DNA of 64,000 bases, from NCBI RefSeq assembly GCF_008704555.1, contig NZ_CP023702.1:6176001-6240000 (forward strand), written 5' to 3'. Of this stretch, positions 38,051 through 47,329 are shown piece after piece. The notes beneath the pieces were generated by a model. It saw only the letters and a program-made list of their open reading frames with translations. It was not told the DNA's origin and searched no databases. The position numbers and the translations under genes are program-made. How positions within the stretch are numbered: the first letter of the stretch is position 1; each line of letters begins with the position of its first letter. The stretch comes from Streptomyces nitrosporeus (GTDB taxonomy: Bacteria > Actinomycetota > Actinomycetes > Streptomycetales > Streptomycetaceae).

Positions 38051-39136
38051 GTGAGAACAGCAGTCGTCATCGGAACCGGCCTGGTCGGCACCTCCGCAGC
38101 ACTCGCCCTGGCCGGGCGGGGGGTCCGCGTCCACCTCGTCGACCGGGACCCGTCGTCCGCCGCGACGGCCGCGGCGCTCGGAGCGGGCACCGACCAGGCT
38201 CCCGAGGGCCCCGTGGACCTCGCCGTGATCGCCGTACCCCCCGCGCACACCGCCTCCGCCCTGGCCGGAGCCATGCGGGACGGCCTGGCCCGCGGCTACC
38301 TGGACGTCGCCAGCGTGAAGGGCGGCCCGCGCCGCGAGCTGGAGGCGCTCGGCGTGGACCTCGCCGCGTACATCGGCACCCACCCCATGGCCGGCAAGGA
38401 GCGCTCCGGCCCGCTGGCGGCCACCGCCGACCTCTTCGAGGGCCGGCCCTGGGTCCTCACCCCGACCCGGGACACCGACACCGAGGTGCTCAACCTCGCC
38501 CTCGAACTCGTCGCGCTCTGCCGCGCCGTCCCCGTCGTCATGGACGCCGACGCCCACGACCGGGCCGTCGCCCTGGTCTCCCACACCCCGCAGCTGATCT
38601 CCTCGATGGTCGCCGCCCGGCTGGAGGAGGCCGACGAGACCGCCGTACGCCTGTGCGGGCAGGGCATCCGGGACGTCACCAGGATCGCCGCCTCCGACCC
38701 CCGGATGTGGGTGGAGATCCTTTCCGCCAACCCCGGCCCCGTCGCCGACGTGCTGGCCGGCGTCGCCGCCGACCTGGACGAGACGGTCCGTGCGCTGCGC
38801 GGCCTCCAGACCACCGACGAGGACGAGCGCCGCCGCGGTACCGACGGCATCGAGGACGTCCTGCGCCGCGGCAACGCGGGCCGGGTCAGGGTGCCCGGGA
38901 AGCACGGGGCGGCCCCGGCGGCGTACGAGGTCGTGGCGGTCCTCATCAGCGACCGGCCCGGCGAGCTGGCCGGGATCTTCGCCGACGCCGGACGGGCCGG
39001 GGTCAACATCGAGGACGTCCGCATCGAGCACGCCACCGGGCAGCAGGCGGGACTGGTCCAGCTGATGGTGGAACCCAGCGCGGCCCCCGCGCTCGCCGCC
39101 GCCCTCGGCGAGCGCGGCTGGCAGATCCGGCCCTGA
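38051..39136 (+). CDS. tyrA: Prephenate dehydrogenase
   Basis: A 361-aa enzyme for tyrosine synthesis that oxidatively decarboxylates prephenate to 4-hydroxyphenylpyruvate. The NAD-binding Rossmann motif is VVIGTGLVGTSAALAL. GTHPMAGKERSGP, LVSHTPQLISSMVA and DVTRIAASDPRMW are the family motifs. The C-terminal ACT domain (VAVLISDRPGELAGIFADAG) is the likely tyrosine feedback site. GTG 38051 is the start. It leads into cmk, plsC and der on the same strand. Confidence 0.94.
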   Translation: MRTAVVIGTGLVGTSAALALAGRGVRVHLVDRDPSSAATAAALGAGTDQAPEGPVDLAVIAVPPAHTASALAGAMRDGLARGYLDVASVKGGPRRELEALGVDLAAYIGTHPMAGKERSGPLAATADLFEGRPWVLTPTRDTDTEVLNLALELVALCRAVPVVMDADAHDRAVALVSHTPQLISSMVAARLEEADETAVRLCGQGIRDVTRIAASDPRMWVEILSANPGPVADVLAGVAADLDETVRALRGLQTTDEDERRRGTDGIEDVLRRGNAGRVRVPGKHGAAPAAYEVVAVLISDRPGELAGIFADAGRAGVNIEDVRIEHATGQQAGLVQLMVEPSAAPALAAALGERGWQIRP

Positions 39137-39304
39137 GGGCCCCGCGCACCGCCCCGGGCCCGCCGAAACGGCCCGCGGCGGCGCCCCCGGGAGAGCGTCG
39201 GAGACAGGGGTACAAGGGCACCGCTCGCACTCGGTAACCTTGGGGGAGGCCGTCCCGTGGCCCTGCTCCGCCCGTCCCCGTGTACCAGGAAGGTGTCCAC
39301 CACC

Positions 39305-40009
39305 GTGGAAACCGTAAGCGCCGCCGCCCGGACCGCCCCGCCCGCAGTGATCGTCGCCATCGACGGCCCCTCCGGCACCGGCAAGTCGAGCACCTCCAAG
39401 GCCGTGGCCGCCCAGCTCGGCCTGAGCTACCTGGACACCGGCGCCCAGTACCGCGCCATCACCTGGTGGATGCTGAACAACGGCGTCGACGTCGGCGATC
39501 CCGCGGAGATCGCCACCGCGGCGGCCAAGCCCGTGATCGTCTCCGGCACCGACCCCACCGCCCCCACGATCACCGTGGACGGCGAGGACGCCTCCGGACC
39601 GATCCGCACCCAGGAGGTCACCTCCAAGGTCAGCGCCGTCAGCGCCGTCCCGGAGGTGCGCACCCTGATCACCGGGCTGCAGCGCTCCATCGCGGCCGGG
39701 GCCGAGCGGGGCATCGTCGTCGAGGGCCGTGACATCGGCACCACCGTGCTGCCCGACGCGGACATAAAGATCTTCCTGACCGCCTCCCCGGAGGCCCGCG
39801 CCGCCCGCCGCAGCGGCGAGGTCAAGGGGTCCGACCTCGCCGCCACCAAGGAAGCCCTGATCAAGCGGGACGCCGCCGACTCCGGCCGCAAGACCTCCCC
39901 GCTGGCCAAGGCCGCCGACGCCGTCGAGGTGGACACCACCGAGCTGACCCTCGCCCAGGTCATCGAGTGCGTCGTCACCCTCGTCGGGGAGAAGCAGGCC
40001 GCCAAGTGA
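39305..40009 (+). CDS. cmk: Cytidylate kinase
   Basis: A 234-aa enzyme that phosphorylates CMP/dCMP. The P-loop is VIVAIDGPSGTGKSSTSKAV. SYLDTGAQYRAITWW, VVEGRDIGTTVLPDADIKIF and LIKRDAADSGR match the bacterial Cmk family. GTG 39305 is preferred, with AGGAAGG 11 nt upstream; GTG 39293 would overlap that ribosome site. The stop overlaps the plsC GTG (GTGA), showing coupling. Confidence 0.94.
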   Translation: METVSAAARTAPPAVIVAIDGPSGTGKSSTSKAVAAQLGLSYLDTGAQYRAITWWMLNNGVDVGDPAEIATAAAKPVIVSGTDPTAPTITVDGEDASGPIRTQEVTSKVSAVSAVPEVRTLITGLQRSIAAGAERGIVVEGRDIGTTVLPDADIKIFLTASPEARAARRSGEVKGSDLAATKEALIKRDAADSGRKTSPLAKAADAVEVDTTELTLAQVIECVVTLVGEKQAAK

Positions 40010-40674
40010 CCGAAGCCACCACCGCGCCCGGCCCGCGCGGAGCGGCCGTCGGGCGCGGGATCGGCATCGGACTCATGTACGGGCTGTTCAGGCCCCGGGT
40101 GCTCGGAGCCTGGCGGGTCCCCGCGAGCGGACCCGTCGTACTCGCGGTCAACCACGCCCACAACATCGACGGACCGATGCTGATGGGCACCGCGCCGCGG
40201 CCCGTCCACTTCCTGATCAAGAAGGAGGCGTTCGTCGGTCCCCTCGACCCGTTCCTGCGCGGAATCGGCCAGCTGAAGGTGGACCGCGCGGCCGCCGACC
40301 GCACCGCCGTCACCCGGGCCCTCGCGGTCCTGGACGACGGCGGAGTCCTCGGGATCTTCCCCGAGGGCACCAGGGGCGAGGGCGACTTCGCCTCGCTGCG
40401 CGCGGGACTCGCGTACTTCGCGGTACGCGGCGGGGCGCCGATCGTGCCCGTCGCGGTCCTGGGCAGCACCGAACGCCGCGGCCGGCTGATATCCGCGCTG
40501 CCCCCGCTGCGCAGCCGGGTCGACGTCGTCTTCGGCGACGCCTTCGACGCGGGGGACGGCAGCGGCCGGCGGACCAGGAAGGCCCTGGACGAGGCGACGC
40601 TGCGGATCCAGGCGGAGCTGACCGCGCACCTGGAAAACGCCAGGCGTCTCACCGGACGCCTGGGCGACACTTGA
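40006..40674 (+). CDS. plsC: 1-acyl-sn-glycerol-3-phosphate acyltransferase (PlsC-like)
   Basis: A 222-aa membrane-associated acyltransferase that makes phosphatidic acid from lysophosphatidic acid. The catalytic HX4D motif lies in AVNHAHNIDGPMLMG, and the substrate-binding motif is GIFPEGTRGEGDF. PIVPVAVLGS is the third family block. The start GTG 40006 overlaps the cmk stop. Its placement between cmk and der is typical of Streptomyces. Confidence 0.9.
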   Translation: MTEATTAPGPRGAAVGRGIGIGLMYGLFRPRVLGAWRVPASGPVVLAVNHAHNIDGPMLMGTAPRPVHFLIKKEAFVGPLDPFLRGIGQLKVDRAAADRTAVTRALAVLDDGGVLGIFPEGTRGEGDFASLRAGLAYFAVRGGAPIVPVAVLGSTERRGRLISALPPLRSRVDVVFGDAFDAGDGSGRRTRKALDEATLRIQAELTAHLENARRLTGRLGDT

Positions 40675-40730
40675 GTAGTGGGCCACGCGATCGCGGCCCA
40701 TCGATGATGATGCAAAGAGGAACGGACTTC

Positions 40731-42200
40731 ATGAACGACCAGATTCACTCCGAGGGCTCGGACCACGAGCACGGAGCGCTTGGCGATGCCGAGTACGCGG
40801 AGTTCATGGAGCTCGCCGCGCAGGAGGGGTTCGACCCCGAGGAGGTCGAGGGAGCGATCGGTGAGGCCGGTCACGGCCCGCTGCCCGTGCTCGCCGTCGT
40901 CGGCCGCCCCAACGTGGGCAAGTCGACGCTGGTGAACCGGATCATCGGCCGCCGTGAGGCCGTCGTCCAGGACAAGCCCGGCGTCACCCGCGACCGCGTC
41001 AGCTACGAGGCCGAGTGGGCCGGACGCCGCTTCAAGGTCGTCGACACCGGCGGCTGGGAGCAGGACGTCCTCGGCCTCGACGCCTCCGTCGCCGCCCAGG
41101 CCGAGTACGCCATCGAGACCGCCGACGCGGTCGTCTTCGTGGTCGACGCGACCGTCGGCGCCACCGACACCGACGAGGCCGTCGTCAAGCTGCTGCGCCG
41201 GGCCGGCAAGCCCGTCGTGCTCTGCGCCAACAAGGTCGACGGGCAGAGCGGTGAGGCGGACGCCGCCTCCCTCTGGTCGCTGGGCCTCGGTGAGCCGCAT
41301 CCCGTGTCCTCGCTGCACGGGCGCGGCACCGGCGACATGCTCGACGCCGTGCTGGAGGCACTGCCCGAGGCACCCGCCCAGACCTTCGGCACCACCGTCG
41401 GCGGCCCCCGCCGTATCGCGCTCATCGGCCGTCCCAACGTCGGCAAGTCCTCGCTGCTGAACAAGGTCGCCGGTGAGGACCGCGTCGTCGTCAACGCCCT
41501 CGCGGGCACCACCCGCGACCCGGTCGACGAGCTGATCCAGCTCGGCGGGATCACCTGGAAGTTCATCGACACGGCCGGCATCCGCCGCCGGGTGCACCTC
41601 CAGGAAGGCGCCGACTACTACGCCTCGCTGCGTACCGCGGCGGCCGTCGAGAAGGCCGAGGTCGCCGTCATCCTGATCGACGCCAGCGAGTCGATCAGTG
41701 TCCAGGACCAGCGGATCATCACCATGGCCGTCGAATCCGGCCGTGCCGTGGTGGTCGCCTTCAACAAGTGGGACACCCTCGACGAGGAGCGCCGCTACTA
41801 CCTCGAGCGCGAGATCGAGACCGAGCTGGGGCAGATCGCCTGGGCCCCCCGCGTCAACGTCTCGGCGGTCACCGGCCGGCACATGGAGAAGCTGGTCCCG
41901 GCGATCGAGACCGCCATCGAGGGCTGGGAGACCCGTATCCCCACCGGCCGGCTGAACGCCTTCCTCGGTGAGATCGTCGCCTCCCACCCGCACCCGGTAC
42001 GCGGCGGCAAGCAGCCCCGTATCCTCTTCGGCACCCAGGCCGGCACGAAGCCGCCCCGGTTCGTGCTCTTCGCCTCCGGCTTCCTGGAGCACGGCTACCG
42101 CCGCTTCGTCGAGCGCCGGCTGCGTGAGGAGTTCGGCTTCGAAGGCACCCCGCTGCACATCTCCGTACGCGTACGGGAGAAGCGCGGCCGCAAGAAGTAG
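40731..42200 (+). CDS. der: Ribosome biogenesis GTPase Der
   Basis: A 489-aa double-GTPase needed for 50S subunit assembly. The two G1 motifs are VVGRPNVGKSTLVNRI and LIGRPNVGKSSLLNKV. The G3 motifs are DTGGWE and DTAGIR, and the G4 motifs are NKVD and NKWD. The C-terminal KH-like domain (RVNVSAVTGRHMEKLV to RREEFGF-type end) closes the protein, with a basic tail REKRGRKK. A 55-residue acidic leader precedes the first G domain. ATG 40731 has AGAGG 11 nt upstream; earlier ATGs at 40704-40710 are possible. Confidence 0.94.
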   Translation: MNDQIHSEGSDHEHGALGDAEYAEFMELAAQEGFDPEEVEGAIGEAGHGPLPVLAVVGRPNVGKSTLVNRIIGRREAVVQDKPGVTRDRVSYEAEWAGRRFKVVDTGGWEQDVLGLDASVAAQAEYAIETADAVVFVVDATVGATDTDEAVVKLLRRAGKPVVLCANKVDGQSGEADAASLWSLGLGEPHPVSSLHGRGTGDMLDAVLEALPEAPAQTFGTTVGGPRRIALIGRPNVGKSSLLNKVAGEDRVVVNALAGTTRDPVDELIQLGGITWKFIDTAGIRRRVHLQEGADYYASLRTAAAVEKAEVAVILIDASESISVQDQRIITMAVESGRAVVVAFNKWDTLDEERRYYLEREIETELGQIAWAPRVNVSAVTGRHMEKLVPAIETAIEGWETRIPTGRLNAFLGEIVASHPHPVRGGKQPRILFGTQAGTKPPRFVLFASGFLEHGYRRFVERRLREEFGFEGTPLHISVRVREKRGRKK

Positions 42201-42213
42201 CCGCGCGAGCGGC

Positions 42214-42267
42214 ACGGCGAAGCCCCGGACCCCCGCGGGAACGCGGAACGGTCCGGGGCTTCGCCGT
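42214..42267. terminator. Terminator after der
   Basis: A perfect 18-bp stem (42214-42231 with 42250-42267), just downstream of der and ahead of the convergent hypothetical gene. Confidence 0.85.
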
Positions 42268-42363
42268 ACCCCCGGCCGGCCGTCCTGCTCTCAGCCGGCC
42301 GCCGTACCCTCAGTCGGCCGTCGTGCCCCGGGCACCCGGTGGCCCTCAGACATCCGGTAACCC

Positions 42364-42828
42364 TCAGACATCCGGCGTACCCGAACCGGGCGGCAGGGCC
42401 GCAGGAGGCCGGACGCTCCGCCCCGCGTGCCGCCCGACGCGCTGCCAGGAGCCGGGGTTCGGGGGCGGGGCGTGCGTGCTCTGACTGCTCTGGCTGCCCT
42501 GACCGTTCGCCGCGAAGCCGCTCAGCGGGGCCCGGCCGGCGGCCAGGCCGGTCCCGAACCCCCGGAAACCGAGACCCTCCTCGCCGGTCCGGTCCCCCGG
42601 GAGCGCCCTGAACGACCGCCGGAACTCGGAGTACAGCGCGTCGTAGATGGGCGTGGGGGACGCGCCGCCCGACGGGTCCCGGGCGGGACGCATGGCCGGG
42701 ATCGGGCTCTGCCGCTGGCGAGAAGGGTCGTATGAGTGCACATAGGTGCCAACGACCTCACCGCCCGTCGGATGCGGGCCCGCCGGAGAAATCGTCGTGC
42801 GACGGCCGTACGGAGAAGGCGCGGGCAC
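42364..42828 (-). CDS. Conserved hypothetical protein, Pro/Ser-rich
   Basis: A 154-aa protein. The central block PTPIYDALYSEFRRSFRALP, followed by GDRTGEEGLGFRGFG, is well structured and looks conserved; the ends are Pro/Gly/Ser-rich and disordered. GEVVGTYVHSYDPSRQRQSP is another distinctive segment. The start is GTG 42828, 2 bp after the stop of the upstream gene, so the pair forms an operon. No function is recognisable. Confidence 0.75.
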   Translation of the reverse strand: MPAPSPYGRRTTISPAGPHPTGGEVVGTYVHSYDPSRQRQSPIPAMRPARDPSGGASPTPIYDALYSEFRRSFRALPGDRTGEEGLGFRGFGTGLAAGRAPLSGFAANGQGSQSSQSTHAPPPNPGSWQRVGRHAGRSVRPPAALPPGSGTPDV

Positions 42829-42830
42829 GG

Positions 42831-43637
42831 TCAGGTCCCGGCCAGCGGCATCGACGCGGCGACCAGGAGGCCGTTGACCGCGGCCTTGTCCAGGGCGTCG
42901 CGGAGCAGATCCTCACGCGGCTGCTGGCCGATCGAGCCGGCCGGGGCGCAGAAGACGAGCACGGTCTGCGACTTGTTCGCCGCGGTACGCCAGCCCTCCG
43001 TCACCTGGAGCGGCTGATGGGCCTGCCACCAGGCGACCTGGCCGCCGCCGGTGCCGGGCTGCAGCACCGCGTGCAGCCGGCCCACCGCGAGCAGTACCGA
43101 CCAGCCGGGCAGGGTCGTCGGCAGCCTGTTCAGGTCGTGCGCCGGCTGGAAGCCCTGCTCCAGCAGCAGCTGGAGGAACTGGTCGCCCCCGCGGCCGTCC
43201 GTGCCCGGCCGCGCGATGGGTCCCGTCGGCTCGACGACCAGGGCGGGCCGCAGGTCGTCCTCGATCAGGACGAGTCCGCTGGTGATCCCGAGGACGGCCT
43301 GCTCGGGCACCCGGCCCTCGACGCCCGCGGCGCTCCCGGCGTCGCCGGAGGGCTGCGGCGCGGTGCCGGTGATGGACTGCATGGCGCCCTTGAGCTGGTC
43401 CTCCGCGACCCTGACGACCTGTGAGGGGATGCAGGTGGCGTGGGCGAAGGCGAGCACGGCGGTCTCCTCGCCCACGAAGAGCACCGTGCTGGTGCGCTCC
43501 TGGTCGCTGTCGCCGGGGGTGCGGCAGGAGGTGCAGTCGTAATGGCCCGGGGCGCTGTCGCCGACGAGCAGCCGGTCGGCTTCGGCGTCGCCGATCTCGG
43601 CACGTACGTCCTCGCTGACGTCGAGCATGCGCGGCAC
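42831..43637 (-). CDS. Conserved hypothetical protein with CxxC
   Basis: A 268-aa soluble protein. GHYDCTSCRTPGD carries a CxxC. RTSTVLFVGEETAVLAFAHA and LPGWSVLLAVGRLHAVLQPG are hydrophobic core strands. No known domain is recognised. The ribosome site decides the start: AGGAG at 43644-43648 lies 6 nt before GTG 43637, giving VPRMLDVSEDV; the upstream GTG 43685 has no such site. It is co-transcribed with the following small hypothetical gene and divergent from the glycosyltransferase. Confidence 0.78.
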   Translation of the reverse strand: MPRMLDVSEDVRAEIGDAEADRLLVGDSAPGHYDCTSCRTPGDSDQERTSTVLFVGEETAVLAFAHATCIPSQVVRVAEDQLKGAMQSITGTAPQPSGDAGSAAGVEGRVPEQAVLGITSGLVLIEDDLRPALVVEPTGPIARPGTDGRGGDQFLQLLLEQGFQPAHDLNRLPTTLPGWSVLLAVGRLHAVLQPGTGGGQVAWWQAHQPLQVTEGWRTAANKSQTVLVFCAPAGSIGQQPREDLLRDALDKAAVNGLLVAASMPLAGT

Positions 43638-43961
43638 AGGTGGCTCCTCGAACTCGGTGCGTGAGACGGGCTGTTCCCGGCTCACCAGGACAACGTGCGA
43701 CCGGGCGCCGGGGTCACGCGCGAATGACGGGAGGGAACAGGGAAGTCGACAGGGAGACACATCGACAGGTGGGTGGAGGGAGGAGGGAACCCGCCCTGTC
43801 CAGGGCCGTTCGACCGGACCATCCGTCAACTAGTCGGATCCGTACAGTCGTTCGTTCGAATTGTCACGAGTCTGTGCGACTGCTGTACGAATGCTGTGTC
43901 ATTTCCCGGTGCCGCGTAGGGTCCGGTACAGACCAGTTCGACCAGGGGAAACGACGGCTTC
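43638..43961. promoter_or_regulatory. Divergent promoter region
   Basis: 324 bp between a leftward hypothetical gene and a rightward glycosyltransferase. A TAGGGT -10-like hexamer at 43917-43922 with TGTGTC 16 bp upstream could drive the glycosyltransferase. No operator palindrome was recognised. Confidence 0.4.
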
Positions 43962-45245
43962 ATGCACCTTTCTTTTCTGCTTCACAACGCGTACGGCATC
44001 GGGGGAACGATCCGTACCACTTTCACGCTCGCCCGCACCTTGGCGGAACACCACGACGTGGAGATCGTCTCGGTCTTCCGGCACCGGGACGCCCCGGCGC
44101 TGGGGGCGCCCGAGGGTGTACGGATGAGCCATCTCGTCGACCTGCGGAAGAAGAGCCCCGGATACGACGGCGAGGACGCCGGGCACGCCAGGCCCGCCGT
44201 GGTCTTCCCCCGCGGCGACACCCGCCACCGGCAGTACAGCAGGCTCACCGACAGCCGGATCGCCGCCCACCTCGGCGCGCTGGAGGCCGACGTCGTCATC
44301 GGTACACGGCCGGGCCTCAACGTCCACATCAGCAGGCAGGCGCGCCGGGGCCCGGTGCGCGTCGGCCAGGAGCACCTCACCCTGGAGAGCCACGGCTACC
44401 GGCTCCGCAGGGAGATACAGCACCGGTACGGCCTGCTCGACGCGGTCACGACCGTCACCGAAGCCGACGCCCGCGACTACCGGGAACGGCTGCGGCTGCC
44501 CGGGGTGAGGATCGAGGCGATCCCGAACAGCGTGCCCGCCCCGGAGGCCCCGCCCGCCACGGCCGACGCCCGGTGGATCGTCGCCGCGGGCCGGCTGCAC
44601 CGGGTCAAGCGGTACGACGTCCTGGTGCGGGCCTTCGCCCGGGTCGCCGAGGCCCGCCCCGGGTGGGGGCTCCGGATCTACGGCGCCGGGGACGCCACGG
44701 GCGACGAGCAGCAGGCCCTGCGCGCACTCGTGGACGAGCTCGGCCTGGGGGAGCGGGTGCACCTGATGGGGTCGGTGCACCCCATGGAGGCGGAGTGGCC
44801 CAAGGGCTCGATCGCCGCCGTCACCTCGGAGCGCGAGTCGTTCGGCATGACCATCGTGGAGGCGATGCGCTGCGGGGTGCCGGTGGTCGCCACCGACTGC
44901 CCGCACGGACCCGCGGAGATCATCGAGGACGGTACGGACGGGCGGCTCGTGCCGCTCGGGGACACCCGGGCCTTCGCCGACGCCCTGCTCGCACTCGTGG
45001 ACGACGACGACCTGAGGCGGCGGATGGGGCGCGCCGCGCTGACCGCCTCGGCCCGCTTCGACCCGGCCCCCATCGCCGAACGCCATGAGCGCCTCTTCGC
45101 GGAGCTGGCCGCTCAGGGCCCGGCGGTCCGGTCGCGGAACGTCCTGCGGACCGTGCTGCACCGCTCCAGGGGCTCGGTGCTCGACGGGGCGTACGCCCTG
45201 CGCTACAAGGCGGCCGGGGTCGTCCGGGGCGCGCGGGGGCGCTGA
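43962..45245 (+). CDS. GT4 family glycosyltransferase
   Basis: A 427-aa protein. The N-terminal half has HNAYGIGGTIRTTFTLARTL, the GGT loop typical of the family. The C-terminal half has IVAAGRLHRVKRYDVLVRAF, YGAGDA and the nucleotide-sugar binding block ESFGMTIVEAMRCGVPVVAT with DCPHGPAEII. The EX7E pair is present in this block (E...E of ESFGMTIVE). Donor and acceptor sugars are unknown. The start is ATG 43962, with AGGGGAAA about 11 nt upstream. A minisatellite follows the stop. Confidence 0.88.
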   Translation: MHLSFLLHNAYGIGGTIRTTFTLARTLAEHHDVEIVSVFRHRDAPALGAPEGVRMSHLVDLRKKSPGYDGEDAGHARPAVVFPRGDTRHRQYSRLTDSRIAAHLGALEADVVIGTRPGLNVHISRQARRGPVRVGQEHLTLESHGYRLRREIQHRYGLLDAVTTVTEADARDYRERLRLPGVRIEAIPNSVPAPEAPPATADARWIVAAGRLHRVKRYDVLVRAFARVAEARPGWGLRIYGAGDATGDEQQALRALVDELGLGERVHLMGSVHPMEAEWPKGSIAAVTSERESFGMTIVEAMRCGVPVVATDCPHGPAEIIEDGTDGRLVPLGDTRAFADALLALVDDDDLRRRMGRAALTASARFDPAPIAERHERLFAELAAQGPAVRSRNVLRTVLHRSRGSVLDGAYALRYKAAGVVRGARGR

Positions 45246-45270
45246 GCGGTACGGGCCGGGACGCGGGAGG

Positions 45271-45390
45271 CGCTGGGCGGTACGGGCCGGGGTGTGAGGG
45301 CGCTGGGGGGTGCGGGGGCGCTGGGCGGTACGGGCCGGGGTGTGAGGGCGCTGGGGGGTGCGGGGGCGCTGGGCGGTACGGGCCGGGGCG
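45271..45390. repeat. 48-bp minisatellite
   Basis: Two and a half copies of a 48-bp unit beginning CGCTGGGCGGTACGGGCCGG at 45271, 45319 and 45367, almost identical to each other. Each unit also contains a diverged half-copy (GCGCTGGGGGGTGCGGGG), so the array may have grown from a 24-bp ancestor. It starts 25 bp after the glycosyltransferase stop and is not read as part of that protein. Confidence 0.9.
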
Positions 45391-45824
45391 CCCCGGCCGG
45401 GAGGCGTTCCGGACTCCGGGATTCCGGACAGCGGGCGGAACACACGGCACGGAACGCGGCGCCGGCGCGGGGCCGGCCGAGGGGCGGCGGACTTCCGGCC
45501 GGGCGCCGGCCGGGAAAGACAAGAACCGTGCAAGGCGGTGTGAATTCCGGGTGTCCGGATCATTTCGTCTTTTCCCCGACGCCTTTCCGGATACCCCGCC
45601 GCAGGCGGCGACCGGAATTCCTCCCGTGTGCCCGGGTGCTTATGCGTAAGGGTGGAACACATTCATTCCGTGAACGGGAGAACTGCCCGTACGGGTGACA
45701 CGGCGTCGCGTAAACACGCGTGGGGATCCTGTGACACAAGCGTGACCACGCGGGGACACGCGACTGCCTCACGGTCCGGGCGGACGTCTTCCGTCACGGT
45801 GCGTCTGTGCCTACGGTGAGAGGT
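45391..45824. other. Intergenic region with AT-richer core
   Basis: 434 bp with no convincing gene. The part near 45535-45680 is AT-richer (GAATTCCGGG, ATCATTTCGTCTTTTCC). The 18-mer CTGCCCGTACGGGTGACA at about 45684-45701 recurs at about 51592-51609. It contains the palindrome CCCGTACGGG and lies about 120 bp before the start of the next gene. Confidence 0.5.
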
Positions 45825-46040
45825 ATGGCATCTCTACCGACCCCTCCCGCCCAGCCGGACGACAGCCCCGGGGCCTATGTCGGCCTCGACGCGGAGGCCG
45901 CCGAGCAGCGGGCCAGAGCCCGGGGGTGGAGCACGGTCCGGGCGCTCCCGCCCGGTGCGGTCATCACCATGGAGTTCCGTGGCGGCCGGATCAACTTCGA
46001 GGTCTCCGGCGAAACCGTGACCCGCTGCTGGGTCGGCTGA
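45825..46040 (+). CDS. Peptidase inhibitor I78-like small protein
   Basis: A 71-aa protein. AYVGLDAEAAEQRARARGWSTVR, read in two parts, and PPGAVITMEFRGGRINFEV match the I78 serine-protease inhibitor family (Arg/Gly-rich MxFRxxRxN core). No signal peptide is evident, so its target may be cytoplasmic or the family match only structural. ATG 45825 with GGTGAG just upstream is preferred; GTG 45807 would add six residues. A very strong hairpin follows. Confidence 0.78.
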   Translation: MASLPTPPAQPDDSPGAYVGLDAEAAEQRARARGWSTVRALPPGAVITMEFRGGRINFEVSGETVTRCWVG

Positions 46041-46045
46041 CCCGG

Positions 46046-46099
46046 CCCGGCACGCGAAGGCCCCGGCCGCTGGTGCGGCCGGGGCCTTCGCGTGCCGGG
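46046..46099. terminator. Perfect 25-bp stem terminator
   Basis: CCCGGCACGCGAAGGCCCCG begins a 25-nt arm (46046-46070) that pairs perfectly with 46075-46099 around a TGGT tetraloop. It lies between the convergent I78-like and PAP2 genes and would work in both directions. Confidence 0.93.
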
Positions 46100-46141
46100 T
46101 ATCCGGCGTGTCCGGGCCTGCGGGGCGTCTGCCGCCGGGGT

Positions 46142-47329
46142 TCAGGGTGAGACGGTCCCCCCGGCCACCGGCCGGGTCTGGGTGCCGCCGTTGCGCGGGG
46201 TGCGGTCCGCGTGCGGCGGGCGGCGGGAGCCGGCCGGGGCGAGCGGCGTCCGCTCCGAACGGACCGGGTGCGCGGAATGGGCCCGGGCCCTGGCCGTGGG
46301 GCCGGGGTGGCCGGGGACCTGCGGCGGCCCGTCGGCCCCGCCCGGCCGCGCCGGATCCTGCGGCCCGCCGTGGGCAGCCGTGCCGCTTCCTGGGGCGCCG
46401 GGCCCCGTACCGTCTTCGGTGCGCGTGCCGTCCTGCCCCTCGGCGGCCTCAGGGTCCCGTACCACCGCGGCCGGCGCCGCAACGCTGTCCGGGCCGTCCG
46501 GGACCGGGGCGCCGCTGTCCGTTACAGCACCGTCCGGGGCCGGCGCGTCGGCCGCCCCGGGGGAGTCGGGGGAGCTGGCACCCCCGCGGCGCTCGGCGAG
46601 ACGGGCGCGCCAGGAGTTCCGTACCGAGAGGATCCAGATCTCGGCGCGGGTGATCAGCGGCTCGAACCAAGGCAGCCCCAGCATGATCAGCAGACCGGCC
46701 GCCCAGCCCAGCAGGACGTCGCTGAGCCAGTGCGTACCGATGTACACGGTCGTGAGCCCCACGCCCAGCGAGACGAACGCCGAGAGGGCCGACAGATAGC
46801 GCCTGGCGCGCGGGGTGGTGGCCAGATAGGCGAGGATTCCCCAGGTCACCACGGCGTTGGCGGTGTGACCCGAGGGAAATATATCGCCGCCGGCGAAGAG
46901 CTCCGCCGAACCGATCTGGGTGGCGTAGTGCGGCCCGAGCCGGCCCAGGCCGATCTTGACCGCGCCCACCGAGACGTTGAGCAGCAGCAGCGAGGTCCCC
47001 AGGGTGAGCAGGGGGCGCAGGGTGTGCTGCCGCCAGGAGCGCCAGCCGAGCCAGGCGGCGACCATCACGGCCGTGGGGCCGCGCTGGCCGAGCACGACGT
47101 AGTAGTCGAGGAAGGCGTGGAGCTCGGGCCACTGCTGGTACGGCCGGAAGAGCATGACCTTCCAGTCGAGGGCCACCAGCCAGGACGAGGCCAGCACGGC
47201 GACGACGATGGCGAGATAGAACACCAGAGTCCCGCCGAAGAGAGCGGTGCGGTGACGGCTCATCCGCGGGATCTCTATCTTCGGCGGTTCCGGCTCCCGG
47301 TCCAGACGGGCAAAGATGTCGGTACGCAC
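46142..47329 (-). CDS. PAP2 superfamily membrane phosphatase
   Basis: A 395-aa protein. Residues about 25-250 contain about six membrane helices and the PAP2 motifs: GAVKIGLGRLGPH, FPSGHTANAVV and YIGTHWLSDVLLGW, with the catalytic His residues. The family dephosphorylates lipid phosphates such as phosphatidic acid or undecaprenyl pyrophosphate. The last about 130 residues are a Pro/Gly/Arg/Asp-rich cytoplasmic or cell-wall tail. GTG 47329 is preferred for the family N-terminus (RTDIFARLDREPEPPK), though it lacks a clear ribosome site; ATG 47264 is an alternative. Confidence 0.88.
   Translation of the reverse strand: MRTDIFARLDREPEPPKIEIPRMSRHRTALFGGTLVFYLAIVVAVLASSWLVALDWKVMLFRPYQQWPELHAFLDYYVVLGQRGPTAVMVAAWLGWRSWRQHTLRPLLTLGTSLLLLNVSVGAVKIGLGRLGPHYATQIGSAELFAGGDIFPSGHTANAVVTWGILAYLATTPRARRYLSALSAFVSLGVGLTTVYIGTHWLSDVLLGWAAGLLIMLGLPWFEPLITRAEIWILSVRNSWRARLAERRGGASSPDSPGAADAPAPDGAVTDSGAPVPDGPDSVAAPAAVVRDPEAAEGQDGTRTEDGTGPGAPGSGTAAHGGPQDPARPGGADGPPQVPGHPGPTARARAHSAHPVRSERTPLAPAGSRRPPHADRTPRNGGTQTRPVAGGTVSP

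Noticed and set aside
43899..45662. Minus-strand 587-codon open frame across the glycosyltransferase and minisatellite
   Set aside because: Shadow frame with repeat-driven Pro/Thr/Arg composition and no domain.
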